From Neoscytalidium dimidiatum (Eukaryota > Ascomycota > Dothideomycetes > Botryosphaeriales > Botryosphaeriaceae), in contig CM074706.1 in the NCBI GenBank assembly GCA_037367355.1, positions 620,001 to 684,000 on the forward strand: DNA of 64,000 nt, given 5' to 3'. The notes under the pieces were generated by a model. It did not search any database. It was not told the DNA's origin and worked only from the letters and a program-made list of their open reading frames with translations. Below, one piece after another: positions 1 to 12,600 of this stretch. Position 1 is the first letter of the stretch. Each line of letters begins with the position of its first letter. The position numbers and the translations under genes were made by a program.

Positions 1-1642
1 CTGTTTTAACGGGCGTTGCATAAAGATTGTGTGGTGGATCTTGATCGCACCGAGGCGGGAGGGTCGATGCTGCTCCGGACCCAGATCTCGTATTTAACGG
101 GGACGCCGATGCGGTGTGCCTGGAGCTCAGTTGGCAGCGAAATAGGAACTCGAAGTAAGACCCAGCGGTGGAGTGGATGAGCTCCCAGAACTCGCAAGGC
201 GGATCGAGCGGATCGGAAAGTCTTCCGCGATTCGTCAAGGGGTTTCCCCCGGATCCGCCGGACGGGCTGCTGGGTGATGGGCCAGCGTCATCGAGGGCCG
301 CTCTCGAATAGGCACGGATTATGGCTGGGCCATATTGAGATAAAGTTTCAACGTGACAGAGCGGCAAAGGCGCACGCCTGGCGCATGGTCTGCCCGGCAC
401 CGCCATCGGACATGCGGCATTGCAACATGGTGGCGAGATGAGAAACAACGCGTGCGTCGTGTTGTCTCCAGCAGGGAGCACGGGCGAGGCTGGGTGGTGC
501 AGGCGGTGTTGCGGTTGCCGAACGGCCCGTCTGACAGCTGGTTCCCACGGCGGCGCGCTGGTGAAGCAGGCCACCCTGCTCGGGGGCCCACGGCGGCCGA
601 AACGGGCAGCGAGAAACGCAGGTCGGCCACATCAATTCCCTTTCGAACGGTGAAGATAGGCAGAGCCGGAATTGCATCTCTGGATTTTGACGCACGTCGA
701 GCCATTCAGAATTTGAGACAACAGCCGGGAGCCTGGACGATAAAAGACAGCCGCTATAGGCAATACAATAGGAGAGAATGTGGGCCGCAGGCAGGACGTT
801 CGCTGCCCGCGCATGTGTCATGACAGAGGCCCTAAGCAGTAAGCTTATGAGCAGTCGGCGATGCGGCAGGGAACAGCCCTGTCGAGCGTCGATTTGCGAT
901 GTTCCCGAAGGAGAGGAACGCGAGCAAGAACAACCTTAACAAAGCCAGCCTTTCGATAGATTGAGCCAAAACCTGGATACGGTTGGCATGTGCTGGCTCA
1001 ATGAATAATGGCTCCGGGGCGATTTCTGGCAAGTGCTGCCGCGAATCCGACTGCAGTCGGTGCCGTCAGGGGCTTCAAGGTTCGAGATCTGGTCCCTGAT
1101 GCGGTTGGGGCCTCCTCAACCGGTTCCGGCTGCACCTTACCGCCACGCTCTCCGGCGCCTGGACAAGCATTTGCGCTGGGCGAAAAACAATGAGCCGATT
1201 CTCGTTGGCCGATGAAGATCGCCGGGCGCGTTTCGGCGAATGGGCGCCGCCGGGGCAGACCCCAGCCGACCAAACTCTTCTCTGGCACCAGAGAGCGCCC
1301 TGCCGTGCGCCTAGCCGTCTCGATCGAGAATTTGTCGTCGCCGGAAAAGGCTCAACGGCTCATTAGCGCAGACCCCTGCGGACGCGGCAGTTGCGCTGGG
1401 CGGTTGGAGCGTAGAGCGTGGAGCGCAGCGGCCTGGGTGCCTGGCACGACCAAAACGGGCGAACGGCCTCCGAATGCGGAACACGCGGAGATCTGCAACA
1501 GGGCGACCGTGCCAGCATGGGATTCACAGGGTTTGGGGCAGAGGCTCGGCTAGGGCGCCCTCGCCGGCGCAGCTCCCCAGCCATGCGCTCGATTCATCGC
1601 GCTGCAGCGAAGCCCCTTACGCCTCTCACCAGCTACTCGCTA

Positions 1643-1690
1643 CCCGCTGCCCGCTGCCCGTCTGGCCGTATGGCCGTATGGCCGTATGGG
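1643..1690. repeat. Heptamer CCCGCTG array next to octamer TGGCCGTA array
   Basis: Two tandem copies of CCCGCTG plus a partial copy (1643-1660) are followed directly by three copies of TGGCCGTA plus a partial copy (1663-1690). The heptamer is the reverse complement of a rotation of GGGCAGC, which forms the long array at 30949-31045. Confidence 0.9.
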
Positions 1691-2840
1691 TGCCGCACTG
1701 CTGGGGAAGAAGCCAAGGGTCGCCGGCCAGTTGCGACCGTGTGCCGTTAGTATTGCGGGGCTGGGGGGCGCACAGGTTCGGCTGCCGTGGTCGCGGTCGG
1801 ACTGGAGGCCAGAAGCCCTCGGCGACAGATGGCAGATGCACGATCGCATATCGGATGCACTGGGTGATGGCAGTAGCTGCTTGCGGCTAGGCGGGAGATT
1901 TATTCAGGGTCTGCGCGCTGAGTCGAGGTGCAGCGCGTTCGAGCTGGATGAGGGATTCCAAAACATCAGACGTTTCTGATGCGGGCGTCTGAGCGGGAAG
2001 GGTCGAGCCGGCAGCGGCCATCACATGCTGCGCGCAAATAGCCGGCCAAGGGGGCCGCGGTGGGCACCAGGAGTAAGATTTGAGGATACTCAGCTTGGGG
2101 CGCGCGTGATGAAGCTGGGGATCAGTGGCTTGGGCTGCAAGGCCGCCCAAAGGAGATCGAGTGAAGATCAGCTCTGGCTGCTTGGAGGGATGCTGAGAGC
2201 TGACGCAGATCGCCCTGGGGCGTGAGCCAATCTTGGTCGCGTCGGATCGTGCATATGTGGCCGGCCGGCGGCATGCAGGGCGGCGGTGCGTCCAATATTG
2301 CGGCCACGGTGAGCCTCGCATCCGAATAGGCAAAGCGTGACACGATAACGGGTATCTATCCGCCAACACGCCAGGATCTGATCTTGGAAAAGAATGCACC
2401 ATAGCGCGGATCGATTCTCCGCGTAGCGCCGGTAGCAGGCACAAGGCCAAGCCACCATCGTCGTCCACCGCCGTCCACCGCGAGCGCGCGCGCCTGGCCG
2501 TAGACGTGCTGGCTTTGCGCGAGGGGCGCTGGGGCAGCAGGAGGAGAAGGTGGTAGAAGGTGGGAGGAGAGGAGGTGGAGGAGCAGGAGGAGGAAGCAGC
2601 GGTAGTGGTTGCCGGCGGCCGGGATGCGATGGCGGACACTTCTAGATCGCGTCAATCTGTGACTCCGTTATGGCGTTTCCGGCCCGTCAGCGACAGCGAC
2701 TTGAGCTTGAACTTGAGCAGCAGCAGCAACAGCAGGCAGGCAGGCAGCGGACAGGCGGGCACACGGGCAGTCGCGCGCAGCAAACGCCCGGCGATGACAG
2801 GCGGCGCTGTGGCCCCCGTGGCGCTGTGGCCTTGTGGCCC

Positions 2841-2870
2841 TAGCAGCTAGCAGCTCGCAGCTCGCAGCTC
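2841..2870. repeat. Heptamer array TAGCAGC / TCGCAGC
   Basis: Four 7-bp units are visible, two TAGCAGC followed by two TCGCAGC, plus a partial unit. It lies in non-coding DNA. Confidence 0.85.
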
Positions 2871-3100
2871 TGTGGCCGGCGCGTCGGGGCCACAAAAAAA
2901 CGTGGTCGCTTGAAAGTTGAAGCAGCATGCCGCGTAGGGGCCAATCGGCCGGGGCCCAAGCTGTGGTGTGGCCTGATGTAGCGTCGGGGAGCGCGCCCAT
3001 TCCGGCGGCGAGCACGCGCGGGACCAGCGCTCATCGGCATCGCATCGTCAGCGTCACGCCCCCGCCGCGCTCGGATGATTCATGCTCAGATCTCGGCAGC

Positions 3101-3135
3101 GCATCGCATCGCATCGCATCGCATCGCATCGCATC
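3101..3135. repeat. Pentamer microsatellite GCATC x7
   Basis: Seven perfect tandem copies of GCATC lie in gene-free sequence. The unit is not a multiple of three, so the array is unlikely to encode a peptide repeat. Confidence 0.95.
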
Positions 3136-3425
3136 TGGGAGACGCTGCCACACCCAGCAATAGCGCCATCGCCATCACCGCCGTCCGTGGCCGCGGTGCG
3201 CCGGCACTTGCCTTGCTGTCGCCGCCGGCTGGCACGCACGCAGGGAGCGGCTGCTAGCTCTGCCGCGACAGATCTCGATCAGCCGTCGGTGGGCGGCCCC
3301 CACTGATTCGTCCCAAGGTGCCGGGCCCGCACGCCTGCCTCGCATCAGCGGCGGCGGCGGCAGCAGCAGCAGAAGGGGTGCGTGCTGTGGGTGCGCGGCC
3401 GTAGGTGCTGGCGGCGGGTGGGTGC

Positions 3426-3447
3426 GGGCGCGGGCGCGGGCGCGGGT
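3426..3447. repeat. GGGCGC hexamer array
   Basis: Three to four tandem GGGCGC units. The G runs could support a short G-quadruplex on the + strand. Confidence 0.8.
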
Positions 3448-4332
3448 GCTGGTGTTGGAGCTGGTCCTGGACGGTGCTTGCGCTGTGCGTGCGCTGGGCT
3501 ACCGCTGCCGCCGTCGCTGCCGCCGTCGCTGCTGTTGCTGGTGCTGCTGGCGTGGAGAAAGGGGCGGACGGTGTATGACAGCGATGGGCGCGCAGCTAGC
3601 AGCCCTGCGCGCCAGCCGTCGCGCGCCCGCTGCTGCTGCTGCTAGCTGGACGTCTAGCGGGCCTGTCAGATCGTGATGATGTCGACCTGGATGGTGACGC
3701 CGTGACGCGCTGCTGGCCCTGCCTTGCTCTGCCCTGCCTGTCCGCCGGCCCACGGCCGCGCGCTGAAGAAGGCCGTGTCTCGTGTCTCGGGCAGCCAGAT
3801 CCTGCTCTGCGCGCTGATCTTGCTCGCGGCGCTTGACGGAGGCGAATCTGAGCCCGCAGCCCCAGCCCGCAGCCCACGGCCCACAGCCCATACCCACCAC
3901 CGCGCAGCCGGCTGGGCGTTTTATTCCCTACCCACGCCCACCGCGCGCACATCGCGCGCTCCCCCCCTCCTGGTCGCCGTGCCCGCTACCCTCCTGCCCG
4001 CGCGCCCATAAGCTTTGCAAGGGCCGGCCTGCGCAGCACAGATCCGATTAGCAGCAGTCTAACGGCCTCCAGCGCATGCGGCCAGGGTGCCTGCCGCCGT
4101 CCACGCTCCACGGGCAGCGATACGACTCCCCGTTCAAGTCCCTGCCAGGTGCCCTGCTGCTTTGCGGGTCATCTCCGATCGCATCTATCGTCTGCCGCTT
4201 CTATCTACTAGCTAGATATCCCCGTCTTCCCCTCTTCCCTACCCATCCCAGCGCCTCCCGCCCGTAATGCCCTTTGCAGCACCCCATTAAAACTACTGTC
4301 CTCGCTCCCACCCGTCCGATCACGGGATCCTT

Positions 4333-4373
4333 CCACCACCATCACCACCACCACCACCACCACCACCACCACC
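4333..4373. repeat. CAC trinucleotide microsatellite in the presumed nsdD leader or promoter
   Basis: A run of CAC triplets with one ATC interruption spans about 41 bp, roughly 700 bp upstream of the nsdD start. A short TG run (about 4385-4400) follows. One frame would read as a histidine tract, but nothing else supports coding here. Confidence 0.9.
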
Positions 4374-5008
4374 GCGCCCTATATCGTGTGTGTGTGTGTG
4401 CGAGTGTCTCTGTGTGCGCCCGCCCTCGCCCTCGCCTTCGCTCGAACCCCAGACATCCTCCAGACCCGCCTGTCAAGCCTCGCGCTAGCTTGCCGTCATT
4501 GGAGCAGAACAGTCCTCGCGGTGTCCCACCGCCTCGACTTACGTCAGGCCGTCTTCTTCACGCCAGCTTCCTTCTTGCCTGTACCAGCCGCTTCCCCTCC
4601 GCTGCCAGCAGTACTCCAGCAGAGGACCATCCGCACGGCGTCCGCCCGCCGGCAACGTCGCCAGCTGCCAGCCGTCTGAGCGAGCAGACCGCTCGTAATT
4701 ACATCACCGTCAGCGCCTGAGTGACCGCCGAGCCAAGGGCAACGCCATCCATCTCTTGTGCCGTCGCTCCCGCGCGTTTGCGGGAACGTACAGCCGCCGG
4801 GCAACACAACCAAACCCGCGATCGAACTCCGGCGTCTCCGTTGGACGCCTGGCAGTGTATCAACCAGATCACGCCCCTTCGTGTAGGGAAGCTATGGAAG
4901 CCGGCAGTCGGCAGAGGTGCGTGTTTGTTGCATCGCCCCGCCATTTGTGTGGACGAGAGTGTATCTGACCTTCTGCTAGCGCCGTTTTGCCCTCAATATC
5001 TTCCATAG

Positions 5009-5164
5009 ATGTTGAGAAGAACAGAAGAGACGATTCGGATTTCCAACGAAAGCATTCCGCCGCCGCCGCTATGGTTAGCCCGTCGTTTCCCTACTCCAAC
5101 CCTCCTCCGCCCTACACCAGCCATCACGCGCCGCCGGCTGCCAGCGCACCACCAGCAAGCTTAG
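5009..5164 (+). other. Upstream ORF overlapping the nsdD start
   Basis: An ATG at 5009 opens a 51-codon frame ending at TAG 5162-5164. It overlaps the chosen nsdD ATG (5071) in a different frame. If it lies on the mRNA, ribosomes would have to leak past it or reinitiate, so it could repress nsdD translation. An intron or a transcription start between 5009 and 5071 would remove it; I cannot exclude this. Confidence 0.45.
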
Positions 5165-6677
5165 CAGGCCTCATTTCTCCCCCGGAGTCCCGCCGCACAT
5201 CCGGGGATGAGAAGGAACAGAAGCCCCCTGCGAGGCAGTCATTACCATCAATTCATGAAGCGCTGGCGTCTGAGCAATCAATGTCCTATCCTCACCCGTC
5301 TTCAACGGCTCCGCCGCCAGCCTCTCAATACTTCCAGCCTCCGCCACCCTCTGCAGCTTCTCACCCAGATTCCACGAGGAGACATTATTCCCAAGATTTT
5401 TCAAACAAAGATCCGCCGGCATCGTATGCGCAACAAACAGAGCGCAGTCCCTACATGAAGCCTCCGCCTCAGATTCCCCCGTACTCTCAATCACAACAGG
5501 ATCCCCCAAGGCCAACATTACCAGCAACTCACAATCCCAAATTGCCAACGTTGCACCCAATTAGAACGGAACAGTCGCCAGTCAACAGTTCTCGGCCTTC
5601 CTCATTCAGCGCAGGATACAGCTACTCGCAACAACAGTCCCCGGCGTACGAGCAGAATTCTCAACAAGCCGGCCCAGTGCAACCGCAGCAGCAACCTTTC
5701 GGCTATAACCACTATCCCCCGGGTCCGTATCCCTACGGTGCGCCGCCTCCACCGCCCCCACCAAATCAAGTTAACACACCGTATCCCCCGCCCCCAGCTC
5801 CGACCTATTCAGCTCCTGCCGGATACCCGCCCACGTGGAGATCGGATGGGGCTGAAGTTAGGCGCGCGGAAGAAAACAAAAGAGCAGGAAGACATGCGGG
5901 CCCTGCGCTGTATGGCGAGTCTGTTAAGCGTCATCTCGATAATTTCGACTTTGAAGCATCCCTGAACGAGGTGAGTCGATTGAGAGGCGCCACGTCTTTT
6001 ACACGGTTCTAAAATGAGACAGATTGCGGAGGGAAGTGGACGCCTGAACGACTTTTTGAGAATATATGGCCAGCGGGCGCATCAGGCTCAACGGTCCGGT
6101 CCAGTCCCTGGCTCGACGCCCACGATCAACGAGGTCGACGACTTGATGAAGCAGGGTCAACGAATCATCGATTCCCTAGCGCGGATCCGTGAGGTGGTGC
6201 TAACGACACAGCAAGCCCACATAGCGGAACAAGCACAGGATCCGAGGTACAAGGCGACGAATGGCTACGAACCCGATGAATCCCACAATCCGTATGGAGA
6301 GGATCCGAAGGGTGGTGGTGGCTTCGCAGGGTCTGACCCAAAGAAACGGAGAGGGGTGCGTATTTTTTCTGAGACCGGTCGAGTGTGATGGCGAAAGCTG
6401 ACATGTCTCGCAGCGAGCGGCGCCCCCAGGTCGTTGTCACAGTTGCAACCGGGCGGAAACCCCAGAATGGCGGAGAGGTCCAGACGGCGCACGAACCTTG
6501 TGCAACGCCTGCGGTCTCCGTAAGTTTCACAGCCGATGTCTTTATAGCCAGCAGAACGCATGCTAATATGCGCTAGATTACGCCAAACTCACACGAAAGA
6601 TGGGCGCGAACAAGGCGCCCATCGGCAGTTCCAACTTGCGCCCGAAGTCTCTTGGCCCGGGATCACCGCCGGCTTGA
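5071..6677 (+). CDS. nsdD: GATA-type zinc-finger regulator, NsdD-like
   Basis: Likely nuclear DNA-binding regulator of sexual development and conidiation, of the Aspergillus NsdD family. The four exons 5071-5970, 6023-6355, 6414-6519 and 6577-6677 join in frame to about 479 residues, close to the family's usual length. The first 300 residues are Pro/Ser/Gln-rich and disordered, with a [12 protein letters not shown] stretch near the start. Exon 2 encodes a charged, probably helical segment (about 300-350) followed by a PKKRRG basic patch. Exons 3 and 4 encode the GATA finger of form CX2CX18CX2C: CHSC, then [18 protein letters not shown], then [11 protein letters not shown]. The finger is almost at the C-terminus, as in NsdD. 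Introns are 52, 58 and 57 bp; the last has a TGCTAAT branch site. I chose ATG 5071 because the frame upstream has no in-frame ATG. An overlapping upstream ORF begins at 5009. Confidence 0.9.
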
Positions 6678-9600
6678 GAGCAGTCTTGGTCAGTTCAGCA
6701 AGGAAATCCTGCATGTCCGGAGACGACACCGCATTGGGACGTGAGACTCGTAGATCATAGCGCTTTTCGGACGGCACGACATTGCTTATTCCCACAGAAT
6801 TGGGAGCCTTCTGGCCAACACAAAAACCTCGCATAAACTTCGCATCTTTTCGATATGTATGCCTACTTCTTTGTTTTCGGCAAAAGTGGATTGGCGCCAG
6901 GATGGTCAAAGGACATTCTCATTCAGGAGATTACGCGTTTCACAGCGGACGGGGAGAAATGGGGCGGCGCCGGATTGTCCAGGGAAAAAATAACCTGCAT
7001 TTTGTCTCTTCTTTGGGATCTTCGGGGGTTTGCGTCATATGGTCCGGGCAGACGACAGATTCACGGCTATTTCTGCGATTTGCATTGCTGTCGAAAGGCG
7101 AATCCGGGCGCCGCTTGGCTTGCCCTGCCGGAGGACCCTCGTCTTTAACCTTTCGGCCGCACGCGTATCTTATTTTCTCACGCAGTCTCATCGTCTTATA
7201 TTCGCTTCCGGTCGGATCTTCCCTTGGGTCTCTTCCCCTGCATTTTCCTTTGCACACCGACGAGGCGGAATTGTCATCATCAGGTTACCTTTCGACAAGG
7301 TTTATTGTACGGGACACGGCAGGGCTCGCTTGTCTTTCCAGTTTTCGGTTTCTTCTGCTTCGACTCTCAGCCCGGGGATGCGGGCATTGGCTCGCCGCAA
7401 CGGCTTTTCTGCATGTACGCTGTTCACCCGCTGCGGTCTTATTCTTCTTTTCTCTTCGTCTTTCCAACCCTAGAGTTTGTCTTTTGTTTCTGCGAACGCG
7501 TGCATGGCATGGGCGGCTGTCAGGCCGGTTCCAGCCCCAGGAGTCTATGTGTTTCGGCATTGGCGTTGGGAGGGCAAAGTTATTCCTGTCAGGGAATCGG
7601 GCTTGTTTTAGGGAGTGTCTTCGTCTTCTCTTGTACGACTTTATTGAACCTACTGTGTCATCGCGTTTACCCTTTTTACTTCAAGCCCGTTCCTCTTTGT
7701 CGAGGTATTGTATCAAGAGAAAATGAGGCATATTAAATGAGATGGCTGAAGAAGCACGTTACAGGTTGTTAATATTAACTCGCGATTTCTTTTCCATTGA
7801 CATGAGCGTACCGAGGTATAATAGGATTCCCAGCAACAATTCCCCGGCTGCATGAAAGGCAAAAAAAAAAGGAAGTCGTCCAGATCAATGCGATACGGGC
7901 CAGCGGGGGAATGCTACCAAGTAACAAGGAGGAGCACACTCGTTGCTTGCCATTGCCGCCCCGTCAGTCCGCGCTGCCGCCGCCGCCTCCGCCGCCGGCT
8001 GGCTCCTCTTACCACAGCTGCGGACCAAGCGCCCCGCTGCCTGCCGCTCGCGATCCCTACCAGCACCCGTCCTTCCGCTCTTCCCCCCGCCGATCGGCCA
8101 GCTCTGATACGCTGCAGCTTTTGGGCCCCCTTCAGCCTCACAGGCCGACGCTGCCACCGTCTTCTACCGCTTCGTCCGTTGCCTTTTGTGGCTTCCCGCC
8201 TAAATAACCCAGGATGGAGGGCGAGAAAAGCAAAGAAACCTGAGCTCTGAACCCTGATGACATGATTTTCGGCATGATTTTCCCCTGCCTGCCGTGACCC
8301 CAGACCAGGCGATCTACATGGGAGCGCCCTTTTTTTTTTTTTCTTTTAACGAGTCTTGGCTACTTCTCGACCCGCTTACAGACGGCTATCTCCTTCTATT
8401 CTTTTCCCGCTCACGCTTTCTCGATTTTTCTCTTCTCATGCATTCCTCTCTACTGTTGTGGGTCCGATATGTAGTAAGGGACCACCACGGGCTGGAGGCG
8501 CCGACACTGCGTGTCTGTGTGTTGCATATGCTCTTTGCTTTTTCTTGCCCTTCGTCTTTCCTTTACCCAACGCCCGCAGGCTCGGTCAGCGCTTGATTTC
8601 TAGGGCTATATCAAAGAGACTTTGCAGCAGCTGTTACACGCCCGTCTTTGACCTAGATGAGCAAGGGCAGCATTACTGATTCTTGAATGGTTGCGTTCAG
8701 GAGCAGCCATGGCCTCGTTGTAGCACTATCAGCAGAACCGTATATATTTCTCTCGCAGCTTATTTTCCTTTTGTTGTCCCGCCCTGCTGTTCTGAGGCCC
8801 TGCTACCGGTCTACCGGTGTCTGCTACCTGAGCGGAACGGCGGGTCGCTGAAGGCCTGGTCCGTTGGCTTTCCCTGCTCACTTGTCCTCTTAGCAGTAGT
8901 TCTGGGAGCTCGCACTTCGAAAAGGAGAAGCGAAGCCTATGCGTCTCCTGCTTCAACACTGTTCCTGCAAGCTTTGGTCTAGTGGCTGTGGCTATGAGGT
9001 GGATGCCGCCGGACTGGCGAACCGTGGTTTTACCAACGGGTACGGGCATGAGAGAGACTCCTACCGGTCAGCGATGCAGCCATCCGATTTCAGAAAAACA
9101 AAACCATTGGATGGTCTTGGTCTACGTCCTATCTTTTAAATGCAGCAATGTAGCATGCCTTATAGGTCAGACGGGCGCTTTCAGCGTTGAAGAGTCGCCC
9201 ATACGCTTCAGGCGCCAGACGGGGAATAGCTGGTGGCTTTCTTGCACGCTCTTAGCCGCCACGTTCCTCTTTGAATCTCCCTTCTACCCATATAATTCTC
9301 CGCGTATCCAGGATGGCCCTCCTCTTCCGATGACCATTAAGCCAGGTACCTGGGATCATGTCTGCGTGTACCTGTGTTGCGTAAAGCATTGCTAATGGTA
9401 GCGGCGGAGCGGCAGCCTGCACGCCGCAGGGGGTGGAAGAGCTCCTTCTGCCTGAGGCGTTTGGCGACAACCGCGCTGGCGTTGTGTGCAGGCAGCCGAA
9501 GCAAATTCCTAGAAAGGAAACACGCTTAGCGTGGGCATAGCTTCACAGTTGAATATTTTTTTTTTCCTTCTATACCATCTCATTCTCTCACTCACGACAC

Positions 9601-12600
9601 CTTCGGTCCTTCTTGCCCCATTCCTTTTTTTTGTGAGACGTCGTCTTTTCCCCATTTTTATTTTCTTTGCTTACCAGATACAGCTACTTAGCCGCAGCCG
9701 TCTCTTTCATTTCCGTACCCCTCACCCGACTTCTCTGGTCTCTCGCATCTTATCATCCACAATCTTGCCTCCCCACCAGGCATCCATACCTCTGATAACC
9801 GCCTCCCTCTGATAACCGTCAAACCGGACTCGTGGTGACACGAGCAAGGGGAAAAAAAGAATAAAAGAGGGGCAAGGCAAGCAGGCGCACGCGCACACAC
9901 ACATACACACGCATCCCCCGTAGCCTGCCTGCTCCTCCCCTCAATTCCCACCCCCTCATCTCCAAGGATCGGGGTCCGGGGGCTCCTGATTGGCTGGAAG
10001 GAGGCTTTCTCGGCGCGTTGGGTCCATCCACAACTCTTCTGCGCCCAGCCTCATTCGCCCCGACGAGGGCCCCTCCCATCTCGCTCCCTGTCCCCTGCTC
10101 CCCATCCGCGGTACCCGCTAACCTAAAGAAGGCATAGATTGAGGGCTCGTCCAGACAGAGAACTCAGGGAAATAAAAAAGAAAAAAAAAAGGCGCCCACA
10201 GTTTGGGGCGGCGGCGGCGGCGGCGGCGTTGCGGCACCCGCGCCGCGGGAGCGACCGGCTGATGAGCGATGGATCGCGCGCAGCAGCGCCAGCACCAGAA
10301 CAGTAGCGGGGAGGGGAGGGGGGGGGAAGATGGGCCCACCCCCCGGTCGTCGGAACGTTCGCGCCGACACGCGGTTCCTTTTTCGCGGATTCTTTTTCTT
10401 TCTCGCTCTTGTTCCCTTTGATGAGCGTCATTCCTTCGGAACTCTTCGACTGGCTGGTTTCGCGCGCGCCGGCCGAACGCCAAACCTAACACCCCTTCCC
10501 CCGGGACGACCCCAACAGCAAAGCGAGACGACGGCCGGTGGCGGCGGCCGCCGCCGAGAAAGAAAAAAAAAAAAGCTGCAAGGCACGAACGGTCCGGCGG
10601 AGCTAGCACGGCGCAGCGAGCCGAGAAGGCGATCGAGCGAACGACCGTCGAGGAGATGACTCGCGGGCCCCAGCCGGCCATTTTCAGTTTGCAGTAGGAT
10701 CATACGACGCTCTTGACGTGGGTTCTGAACGGGCAGGCCGTCGTCCGTCCGTCCCCACGGGCCTGCGTTTGCCGGCGGAGGGGCGGTTGCAGGGCATGTG
10801 GCGCTGAGCGTGCGCGTGTATTGTAACCCACCCGTGACCGTCCGAATTTGCGTTTCTCGGTCGTCGCCCTGTTCGAAATCCGACGTCTTGATTACCACCT
10901 GTGCCTCTCCCCCGCGCGGTGGCCTTGTCAGAATTACTCGCGTGGCAGGCACAGGACGTTGCGTGGGTGCGTGCGCGCGTGCGTCCACTTTCCGGGCGGG
11001 CAACACACGTGCGCGCGCTTTCAGCCGGGTGTGGGTCCCGCGAGATCGGGGATCGACCGAACCACTTCTGGCCTGGACGGGGGGGAGGCGAGGGCAACAT
11101 GTTCATCTCACTTTCTTTTCGGCGTCACCCGGCATGTCGCTCCGCCCGGTCGTTGGTTCGGTTAGCGGAAAGATCATACGTTTTTTTTTTTTCCTTCCAT
11201 CGCTGCGCCGGCCGGCCGTTTCGCAGCCTTTGCCCAGATGTCGTGTCCGGTTGCGGGTGGGATGCGCCGGCGAGTGTGGCGTCTCAGACATCGTCTGATT
11301 CTTTGGGATTCCCGGGAGGGCGATGGAAGAGAAGACTGATGCTAGTGCGGGACATCATGATGGCATCTTCTATGGAGGGCTTGCATGAGGATCACACCGT
11401 ATGAGCGGTGGTGCTGCCGCCCGGGCAATGGGGCCTTTCGCAGCGGTCGGTAAATGCACTTGATCCATCGTTTTGACCCTCTCTGACCGTGATTCTGCCG
11501 ACATTTGGTGTAAGTCATCGAGACTCGTCTACAGGACACAATTGTACCACTAGATGCATGGACAGGAGTGTTTTCATCTCGTTGGTAGAAACCTTTGCGC
11601 GAAGTCATCCTCTTGAACGGCTCGTTGGGCATGTCAAATGCTCAGGGCGAGAATCTCGAACCTCATCGGGGCTCTTGACGGCAGTCGTGAATTGACAGGT
11701 GAAGTATCCTCGCCCTTCATTAAAAAGCTCACCAACAGCGCAGATTTTTTTTAGACGATGGATAGGTTTCTCCTTAGGAGAGCCACTACTTCTTTATTTC
11801 ATCAGACCTCCTAACAGGCAGCATCCGATACCGACCTCTCTCTCCCAGCCTTGCCATGACCTTGAGCTGAGCCTCCGTTTCCGTATCTCCGTCATCGAAC
11901 CATGCGGGGTACCAGTCCTTACCACACCCGAACATCCGTAACAACGGAATGTAACACATCGATCTCGCTCGCTGTATGGCGCCACTAAACATCATTGGAA
12001 GGAAGAGACGCTTGAGCAAGTACAAGATATAACCCCACCCAGATCGTGAGACCAGAGCGAGGGGGAATCCTTGGAGCCAGCAACAAAGTCGTAGCATACG
12101 CATACAGGATACGTGCATCCAGACAGTATCAAAGGCCTGTTTGCCTTGAAAGATCTATGGGTCAACGACGCATAAGTGACAGCATGTCAAAGTAGGGCTT
12201 CAGAGTGTCGGGTTAATATGGAGTTTTTCCATCTGGAAAGGCTGTCTATATAATTACGACGGATGGCATCAGGGTCTCCCACGACATATTCCCGTGCCGT
12301 ATAGACCCTGTCCTACTGGCAATGAGAAAACGCTATGTCGGATTGAATAAAAGCGTGGTAAAGTTCGCAATATATGTCGCCGTGATCTCGCCTACTGTGA
12401 CGAGCATGCTCCGGGTTCATGAAGAAGGGGGTCCCTAAGCTTGCATTGATGAGGGCGCCGGCCCGCTGTTGACGCTGACACGCGCTCCTGTTTCGAGGAG
12501 TTTCGCAACGCTTTGAGGGCGGTGTGTGGATTGACAGGGGAGTGGTTGTTGTTTTCGACGGGACGGAAACGCAAATTTATGCGATCGATGGAGGGCACGT

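Larger units (their letters stand above)
1..5070. other. Gene-free GC-rich tract and nsdD leader region
   Basis: I see no reading frame here with recognisable motifs, convincing splice signals or protein-like composition. Open frames of 60-250 codons occur on both strands, as expected by chance in GC-rich DNA, and they often overlap each other. The tract is dense in simple repeats, listed separately. The last 700 or so bases before 5071 are CT-rich and probably include the promoter and leader of the nsdD-like gene. Confidence 0.6.

Noticed and set aside
1887..2639. 250-codon - strand frame
   Set aside because: Ser/Thr/Arg/Pro-rich, no motif, several overlapping frames of similar length in the same GC-rich DNA.
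4274..4720. Frame with a polyhistidine tract
   Set aside because: The His run is just the CAC microsatellite; the rest is low-complexity and lies in the nsdD upstream region. The frame does not begin with ATG.
6782..7736. Long + strand frames downstream of nsdD
   Set aside because: Translation is rich in Phe, Leu, Ser, Cys and Arg from T-rich DNA, and two frames overlap each other; more likely 3' untranslated and intergenic sequence.
10118..11006. Overlapping - strand frames of 187 and 192 codons
   Set aside because: They consist of Phe runs from A tracts on the + strand and Arg/Pro-rich sequence; no exon signals or motifs.
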